Below are positions 58,202 to 64,000 of a DNA stretch of 64,000 nucleotides, in pieces. The stretch comes from Emiliania huxleyi CCMP1516 (Eukaryota > Haptophyta > Isochrysidales > Noelaerhabdaceae). Within the stretch, counting starts at the first letter, position 1. Each line of letters begins with the position of its first letter. Position numbers and translations under genes: made by a program. A model generated the notes under the pieces. The model had not been told where the DNA came from. It ran no database searches and was given only the letters and a program-made list of their open reading frames with translations. The stretch is taken from positions 301,342 through 365,341 of the forward strand of contig NW_005197648.1 of assembly GCF_000372725.1 (NCBI RefSeq), given 5' to 3'.

Positions 58202-60547
58202 ATGTCGGCGACTGTCGAGGTCTCGACGCCCACGGACCTCAGCTTCCAGTTCCACCACATCCACGTCTACGTCGAGCGCGACTCGCTCCGGCCGCTCGCC
58301 GATTACAAGAAGCTCGAGAGCCAGCTCAACGCGCTGGCGTCGCGCGGCTCCTTCGATCCCTTCTCGGGCGGCATGCGCTTTCTTCCCGCGGGCGCGCTGC
58401 CCGCGCGCGTCGAGGAGGGCAGGCAGATCTGGAACCAGCTGGTCGATCCCGCTGACCGCCGCGACGAGGCCGAGTATGCCTCGGCAGGTCAGGACTTTGT
58501 CGAGCAACTCCTGGTCGGACTGGGCTGGCGCGTGACGGCCGAGTACGTTGGTCCCACCACGCGCTCCGTGCTCGTCACCTCGGCCGACCCGTGCGGCGTC
58601 AAGTTCTGCGTCACGTGCGCACTGGTGGGCGGCGACGACGCGGACGAGCCGTACGACCACTTCCGTCGCTCTCACGTCGAGCGCTTCCTCACGGCGCACG
58701 GCGGCCGGCCCGGCATCGCCGCGCTCGGCTTCGAGGTGGCCGAGGAAGGCGGCGTCGAGGCGATCCTGGCGCAGTACCGAAAGAGGCATCCGGCGCTGCT
58801 CGTGTGGCACGCCGGCGCGCACGCCGGCGCGCCGAGCAGCGACGTGACGACCGGCAAGCGGGCTCGTGTCGACTGGACCCTCACCTACACCGACGTGCGC
58901 AAGGTGCAGGCGCCCGCAGCCTCGTCCGCCGCCGCCGCCAAGCCCGCGGCGGAGCTCGAGCTCGGTCGCATGCGGATCGGCGAGGTTTTCGCCTTCTACA
59001 CGGCGGATGGTGCGGCCGCCGACGACGGGACGGTCCTCCGCTTCGTGGAGCGCGCAGGCACGTTCGCCTCGAGCCCCGGCTTTGCGAACCCGGAGGGGGT
59101 GCTTCCCGGCCTCGCCGACGCGGCGCCGGTCTTCGACGGCACCTCGATCCCCGCCTACTCGGACCACTGGGCGAGTAGCGTGCTCGAGGCGGCGCTGTGA
59201 AGAGCGTCTCTTCACACGCGTGCGTGTGAGCAGGTGAGCAACGTGCTCGACCGTGAGGGCTTCCTGCGCACGCTCGAGGAGGCACTCGGCTTCACGCCGA
59301 AGGTCGACTTCAACGCGGGCGTCGTCGCGGCAGGCGAGGCGCGCATCGAGAGCACGGTGACGGGCAACACGTCGCGACGCCTCGCCGTCTCGGGCGCCGA
59401 CGCGCTCGTCAACCAGAGCCAGGTGTACCTGCCGATCAACAACGCGCTCTCGCCGGTCGGCCACGTGCACGGCTTCCTGCAGGAGATCGGGCAGGGCATC
59501 CAGCACGTCGCCTCGCGCGTTGACGACCTCAAGGCGTTCATCGAGCGCGTCAACAACTACCGGCTCATCACCGGCCGAGGCTTCACCTTCCTGAACATCC
59601 CACGCTCCTACTACGGCCGCCTCGACGCGCCGCTCCTCGCAAAGCACACGACGTGCTCCGCCGTGCTGCGCGAGGCTGTCTGCGCCGCGCTGGTCACGGC
59701 GGGGCTCCTCTCGACGACTGGAATCCTCGACCTCGAGGCGGCGACGGAGCGGCTCCGCGCGGCGCTCGCCGGCGCCGCCCTGCCCGTGGGCCTGGCCGAG
59801 GAGCGCGACGCGAAGCTGGAGGAGATCGTGGCGACGGTGCGGCTCTCGCGCTACTCCAACCTGCACTCGCTCCTTCGCGACCACCTGCAGGAGGAGGAGT
59901 ACCTGCAGATCGTGCGAAACAAGATCCTCGTCGACATCCAGGGCAGCGACATCCTCTACCAAATCTTCACCGCGAACATCCTGCAGCGCCGGCCCGGCGA
60001 CGAGGCGCCCTTCCTCGAGTTTATCCAGCGCGTCTGCGCAGACACGCGCTGCAAGGCACCGCACGAGGCGTGCAGCAAGCCGATCCGTCCCGGATGCGGC
60101 GGCTTCGGGATCCGGAACTTTTTGACCCTCTTCCTCTCGATCGAGGTGTGGCGGCGGCCGCCTCTCTCCCTCGCGAGGCGGCTCCCGGCGCGCCGACGAC
60201 CGCCCGCCCTCTGCGCTCTTCGCTCGCAGGTGAGCAAGGCGATGCGCGAGCTCGCCGACGCCGAGGAGGCGGCCGACGCGGCGGGCTGCGAGCTCGCCCG
60301 CCGGAAGATTGAGCTGTTCACGGAGCAGCTGGACGCGAGCAACCCGATCCTCACCGACATCTCCGACGCGATGACCAGCGAGGGGGAGTGCCTCGACCAG
60401 CTTGCCATAAGCACAGGGTCTGCGTCAGACAAGGCGCTTCTGCGCGCCAGGGCCGACGAGATGCGCGCAAAGAAGGAGGCGGGCAACGCCAGGCTGCAAG
60501 AGGTGTCGACACAGTACGCCACGCTGATGAAGTCTCTTCGCGCGTGA
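58202..60547 (+). CDS. 4-hydroxyphenylpyruvate dioxygenase-like protein, enlarged
   Basis: Converts 4-hydroxyphenylpyruvate to homogentisate in tyrosine catabolism (also tocopherol and plastoquinone supply in algae). Exons 58202-59170, 59234-60145, 60230-60547; 732 aa versus about 380-440 in typical HPPD. The N-terminal VOC domain includes TRSVLVTSADPCGVKFCVTC. The catalytic C-domain carries all three iron ligands: SDHWVSN (His, formed only by splicing), GIQHVASR (Gln-His) and PFLEFIQR (Glu), plus VYLPINNALS and the lid GCGGFGIRNFLTLFLSIE, as in plant enzymes. Two additions: an about 80-residue insertion after the YY motif (VNNYRLITGRGFTFLNIPRS, then YYGRLD, then extra helices) before ILYQIFT, and an about 100-residue helical C-terminal extension. 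Intron 1 is GC-AG and its start mimics exon 2's start; intron 2 is GT-AG, 84 bp, in frame without stops, so it could be retained. Confidence 0.83.
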
Positions 60548-60842
60548 AGGCCTCTCGTCTCGCCCTGCGCGTCTGCTCCGCCTCCCTCCCCGTCGTCTGC
60601 CCTGCGTCGTCTGGCGACTGGTCCTCCATAGTCGGTTGAGGTCGCCGCCCTCCTCGTGCCTCTTGTCTTCCCAACGTTCCCTCAGCGGCCGATGCCGTCT
60701 GCTCCGACTCCCCCCCGTCCAAATAAATAAATAAATAAAAACGGTCAAACTCTGAGACGAGATGGGATTTAGGGACATGTGTCCCCGCCCTGCACGATCT
60801 TGGTGTGAGGGATCTTCAATCCGTCCCCTCACCCCCTGGTCA
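60548..60842. other. Intergenic with TTTA-tail sequence
   Basis: 295 bp. 60721-60740 is AAATAAATAAATAAATAAAA followed by ACGGTCAAAC, the complement of the repeat A/B tail end. Confidence 0.5.
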
Positions 60843-61850
60843 CTACCCGACACTAGAAGAGCAGCAAGAGTTGGGGCTGCGGCTACGGCTGCGGCTGCGG
60901 GAGGGGCTATGGTCGCGGGAGAGCCGCTGCGCCGCGTGGGCGCGCCTACACCGCGCTTGCTCCGCTCGCCACCTCTCGCAAAGGTCCAAAGTCATAGCCA
61001 TCACCTCCTCCGGCAAGTCCTTTTCGCCTATCTTGCCGTCCCTCCATGCCTGGTAGAGCTCGTCGTCATAGCCATATTGCATCACAGCCTGCTGCACTGC
61101 GTCGTGCACAACCCCTGCCACCCTATCCCGCGCCTCAGCGTCGGAAAATTCGAGCTCGGAGTCATACCCGGAAGCAGGCGCAGACGGCCGCGGCGATTTG
61201 GCAGGCGGCGAGGTGGGGGAGGGAGAGCGCGGCGGTGCGCGCTCGTGGCTCCCGCTGGTGCCAGAAGGGCCAGCGCCCAATGCGCTCAGCCTGTTCTTGT
61301 CCACCACCTTGGGAGAAGGGGGTGGGGGTCCACCTCCCTTGGGTGCGGGCTTGCGGTGTTCCTGCTTCCGCTTGCCCGACTTTGGCGGGTTGCGGCCGAA
61401 GTTCTTCATGGTGAACCTGTCCGGCTTGCCGCCCTTCCCGACCCTCGTCCACCCCTCGGGCGACTCGTTGGGCCGGGGTTGCTGCGCCTGTTGGTGCTGC
61501 GAGTGTGCCTGCGATGCTGCGGCCGGAGCGGCAGCGGCGGCAGGCGGTGCCACGGGCGGTGCGGCGAAAGTGGCGGTAGGCTGAGGCTGCGCAGCGTCCT
61601 GCGCGGCCTGCTGCCTGGCCTCATCCTCCCGCCTCTTCTCAGACTTGGCCTGGATGATGTACTGATACCCAAGCGGCACCGGGTTGATGCTGACGGAGTG
61701 CCAACCGTACCTCTCCATGCGCTCCGCGAGACAATCAATCATCGCGTGGTCGCGTGGCGACACCTTCTGGCCGAGGACGCGCTCGACCATCCGGATCTGA
61801 CGCACGTGGAACGGCTCCAGGCCCGGCATGGAAGCCTCGGAGTCGGACAT
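60843..61850 (-). CDS. Uncharacterised Pro/Ala- and RS-rich protein
   Basis: 335 aa from the ATG at 61850 (MSDSEASMPG). A short ordered start (PFHVRQIRMVERVLGQKVSP, ERYGWHSVSINPVPLGYQYI) is followed by Gln/Ala/Pro-rich disorder, a basic patch (KSGKRKQEHRKPAPKGGG), an acidic helix (DDELYQAWRDGKIGEKDLPE) and a C-terminal RSRSRSRS tail. RS repeats suggest an RNA-processing role; a retroelement Gag-like origin is also conceivable, because TTTA-type repeat tails lie on both sides (60721 and 61895), like a retroposed cassette. Family not recognised. Confidence 0.6.
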   Translation of the reverse strand: MSDSEASMPGLEPFHVRQIRMVERVLGQKVSPRDHAMIDCLAERMERYGWHSVSINPVPLGYQYIIQAKSEKRREDEARQQAAQDAAQPQPTATFAAPPVAPPAAAAAPAAASQAHSQHQQAQQPRPNESPEGWTRVGKGGKPDRFTMKNFGRNPPKSGKRKQEHRKPAPKGGGPPPPSPKVVDKNRLSALGAGPSGTSGSHERAPPRSPSPTSPPAKSPRPSAPASGYDSELEFSDAEARDRVAGVVHDAVQQAVMQYGYDDELYQAWRDGKIGEKDLPEEVMAMTLDLCERWRAEQARCRRAHAAQRLSRDHSPSRSRSRSRSPNSCCSSSVG

Positions 61851-62352
61851 GGCCCCGTTTCGCCGTTTTAGAGACTCGTGGTCCAGTATCCATGTTAAAT
61901 AAATAAATAAAAACGGACACCTCTCTACTGTGAGGTGGGTAAAAAGGAAGAGGTCCCCGCCCTTGCCCATGTTCAGAAAAACTCCGCACTAATTCGAACT
62001 TTCTCGCCTCTCGGCTCGTGCGTCGTGAACCCTCGTGTGGGGCTCGGGGAGAGGGGGAGTAGTCAAGCAGGTGCGTGGGGGGTGGGCGGGAGGGGGCCTG
62101 GGAGCATTTTTTCGCATTTCCGAGGCAAGCGTGGGCCGTGATGGGCCCCTCCCGGCCTCTCTCTCACGCAGGTTATATACCTGGGCCAAGGAGACCGCTC
62201 ACTCCGGTCCGCACGCGGTTTTACCCAGTACGCTCTGTGTACGCTCTTGTAGCTTGTACGCGCTGTGTGTCGCTCTGTGTACGGGGATGATCATGAATCG
62301 TGAATGGCTAAAACTTCAAAAAGAGTTCATTACGTTGCATGTGTGACAACAG
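61851..62352. other. Intergenic between unknown gene and seipin
   Basis: Contains repeat B copy 3 (61893-61975) and TGTACGCTC-type short repeats near 62228-62280. No gene seen. Confidence 0.45.
61893..61975 (-). repeat. Repeat family B, copy 3
   Basis: On the minus strand: GGCGGGGACCTCTTCCTTTT, TACCCACCTCACAG, GAGAGGTGTCCGTTTTTATT and a TTTA tail; the most complete copy. Confidence 0.75.
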
Positions 62353-63679
62353 CTAATCTGATTTCGAACTGCCGGCGATGGGCGGAACGGGGCGGCACCT
62401 ACTGTCCGGCGCCGCTCTCGACGGCTGGAACTGTTGGTATTGTTGGTCCTCGTCTTGCGCTCGCCTACAGCCGGAGTGGCGGAGGCGCCTCGTCATGGCA
62501 GGTGCTAGGCCGGTGTCGCGCACCGGCGCGCGCACGCACAGCCGGTCCCGCAGCTCGAAGACGAGCACGACGAGCCAGTACCTGCGACGAGGGGCGGCAC
62601 CAGTGGCGTGCACGGCCTCCGGTGCGGTAGACGTATGGCGGCTAACGGGGCGACGGCTCGGCGTGCACATGAGCATCAGCAGCGTGACTCCGACCGCGGC
62701 GGTGGTGAAGAACCAAGTGTGCATGAGCGCCGCAACCACGCCAAAGGAGGTGCGGAGGTGGAGCGTCGCACTGTAGACCTGCGGGCGGCGGGCGGCGACC
62801 GTCATCCCCTCGCGGCCGACAACCCTCCGCAGCCACAGCCCTCGCGGCCACGGCCCTCGCAGCCAGCCCTCGCGGCCAGCCCTCGCCCAAGCCGTGCGCC
62901 CTCTCGCCGCCCTCGTCCCTGCCTGCCCGCCTCCCGACTCGCCGGGGGCTCGCCCTCCTGCAGCGAGCACGAGGAGAGCGCCACGCGCATCTCGAGCACC
63001 GGATGGTCCCGCCTGTAGGGACAGGCTCCGAGAAGGCTCCCCGATGGCTCCACGGAGCGCACAGCGCCGGCCGGTCGCGCCGGTTGTGCAGCTCGTCGGC
63101 GAGCGGCGCGCAGTGCGTCTGCTTCTCCTCGAGCAGGCCGAGCACAAGAGGCAGCATGAAGAACAGGTTGCCGAGCCACCGCACCTGCGGCGAGCGGTAC
63201 CGGAGCACAAACGGGCGCGCCGACGCAAAGAGCATCGCCGGCGGCGCCGGCGGTGTCGCAGCTTGCACCGCATCGAGGGCAGTGACAGGCGGGCCGTCGG
63301 CGGCGGCTTCGCCGCTGTCGCCGCCGTACAGCGAGAGCTCCGCCAGGAATGTCCCGACCTCCACGTTTGGCGGCGACTCTGGCAGCTCGAGGCAGAGCCG
63401 CGCCATGTACTTGTAGCCGGGAGCGAGCGGTGGTGCCGCCGCGGCCACCCGCCCTCCCGCATCCGAGGGCGCGAGCCGCGCGGCTGCCACACGGCGCGTG
63501 ACGTTTGGCGGATCGCAGAGGCCAAAGTGAAGTGGATAGTTGAGCTCCGCTTCCGGCACAGCGGCGGCGTAGATGGCCGAGTAGACGACGGTGGAGAGCA
63601 CGAAAGAAGCGACAATGTGCGCCACGCCCCTCAGCGTGAGGCCCAGGCTGGTGGTAGCGGCGGCCCGCAGGCGAAGCAT
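62353..63679 (-). CDS. Seipin-like lipid-droplet protein
   Basis: About 359 aa. Exons 63679-63081, 63012-62958, 62778-62353. Seipin rings at ER-lipid droplet contacts organise droplet formation. Visible: first membrane helix (GVAHIVASFVLSTVVYSAIY), LNYPLHFGLC, the lumenal core YKYMARLCLELPESPPNVEV with GTFLAELSLYG, then ARPFVLRYRSPQVRWLGNLF and FMLPLVLGLLEEKQT, the family's best conserved block; RDHPVLEMRVALSSCS; VYSATLHLRTSFGVVAALMH; second membrane helix (WFFTTAAVGVTLLMLM). The first intron is GC-AG and starts with a near copy of exon 2's start. The second donor is uncertain (CAG|GAGGGC). The C-terminal 100 residues are basic and unassigned, so the true 3' end may differ. Confidence 0.83.
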
Positions 63680-64000
63680 TCCCGATGATCAAAGAAACAA
63701 CAAGAGTTTACCTTGCGTTCTCTGTGTTCGTGCGTCGCCCATCTCTCCTGAAGATGACTAATCTATTTATCCCTTGGCATTCTGTTTTTTTTTTCTTTCC
63801 CTGTCTCCCTAAGCTAAAATTTAAATCCCTGTGTGGTGGCGGCGTGCCGTCCTCCCATCCCTCCCTTGGTTGTGTGTTTTCTTTCTTTCTTTAAAATTAG
63901 GTCGTACCAGGACAAAATAAAATGAAAAAAGAAAGACGCTGGCCCAGAAGATCGGCCCGCGAGGTGGGGTGCTTGCTAGACCCGGTCGCAGTTCTCTTGC
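63680..64000. other. Seipin 5' flank and repeat C
   Basis: 5' flank of seipin plus repeat C copy 2 (63826-63893). Nothing else seen to the window end. Confidence 0.45.
63826..63893 (+). repeat. Repeat family C, copy 2
   Basis: CCCTGTGTGGTGGCGGCGTG through CCCATCCCTCCCTTGG to a CTTTCTTTC tract, as at 50268. Confidence 0.85.

Overview
This is a window of nuclear DNA from a GC-rich unicellular eukaryote, most likely an alga of the haptophyte type (Emiliania/Chrysochromulina-like). That placement is inference. It rests on G+C of roughly two thirds by eye, compact eukaryotic housekeeping genes on both strands, and short introns (about 60-200 bp), most of which start with GC rather than GT and end in AG. 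Pelagophytes or dinoflagellate relatives are not excluded. I found no rRNA, tRNA or CRISPR array.

Layout. 1-1224 (-): 5' end of UTP20 (ribosome biogenesis). 1.6-3 kb (-): uncharacterised Cys-rich protein. 3.5-11.9 kb (+): an RCC1-type seven-bladed propeller gene split 2+5 blades by a 7.1-kb intron or insertion that holds an F-box-like gene (+), a 638-aa unknown gene (-) and an 844-bp element with perfect 47-bp inverted repeats. 12.5-13.9 kb (-): TMEM43-like membrane protein with a SHOCT tail. 14.6-15.3 kb: broken F-box gene. 17.4-18.5 kb (+): ABHD5/CGI-58-like hydrolase. 19.1-22.4 kb: 3.3-kb foldback element. 22.9-24.1 kb (+): ASCH-cytidine deaminase fusion. 25.6-27.1 kb (-) and 27.5-31.0 kb (+): divergent HERPUD-like and VPS53 genes. 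31.3-32.5 kb (-): aspartic protease. 32.6-33.0 kb: a MITE. 33.8-36.0 kb: two uncharacterised genes. 37.9-40.9 kb (+): NCA2/DGS1-like gene. 42.8-43.9 kb (-): choline kinase/APH-like kinase. 43.9-48.5 kb: repeats. 48.5-50.0 kb (-): patatin-like phospholipase. 51.1-53.1 kb (-): esterase-like gene. 55.4-57.9 kb (-) and 58.2-60.5 kb (+): a fumarylacetoacetase-maleylacetoacetate isomerase fusion divergent from a 4-hydroxyphenylpyruvate dioxygenase-like gene. 60.8-61.9 kb (-): RS-rich unknown. 62.4-63.7 kb (-): seipin.

How the genes work together. The clearest functional pairing is tyrosine catabolism: the dioxygenase (first ring step) and the fused last two enzymes are head to head across about 350 bp; homogentisate dioxygenase is not in the window. 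Several genes concern lipids and membranes (ABHD5-like, NCA2/DGS1-like, kinase, patatin, seipin, VPS53, HERPUD), but this may be chance.

The most unusual signal is at introns. In at least six genes the first bases of an intron resemble the first bases of the next exon, and three loci carry tandem copies of a whole splice-site region. This looks like introns made or enlarged by local tandem duplication of coding sequence around AG|G sites. Many dispersed repeat families (SINE-like units with TTTA tails, MITE-like and foldback elements) fill the intergenic space.
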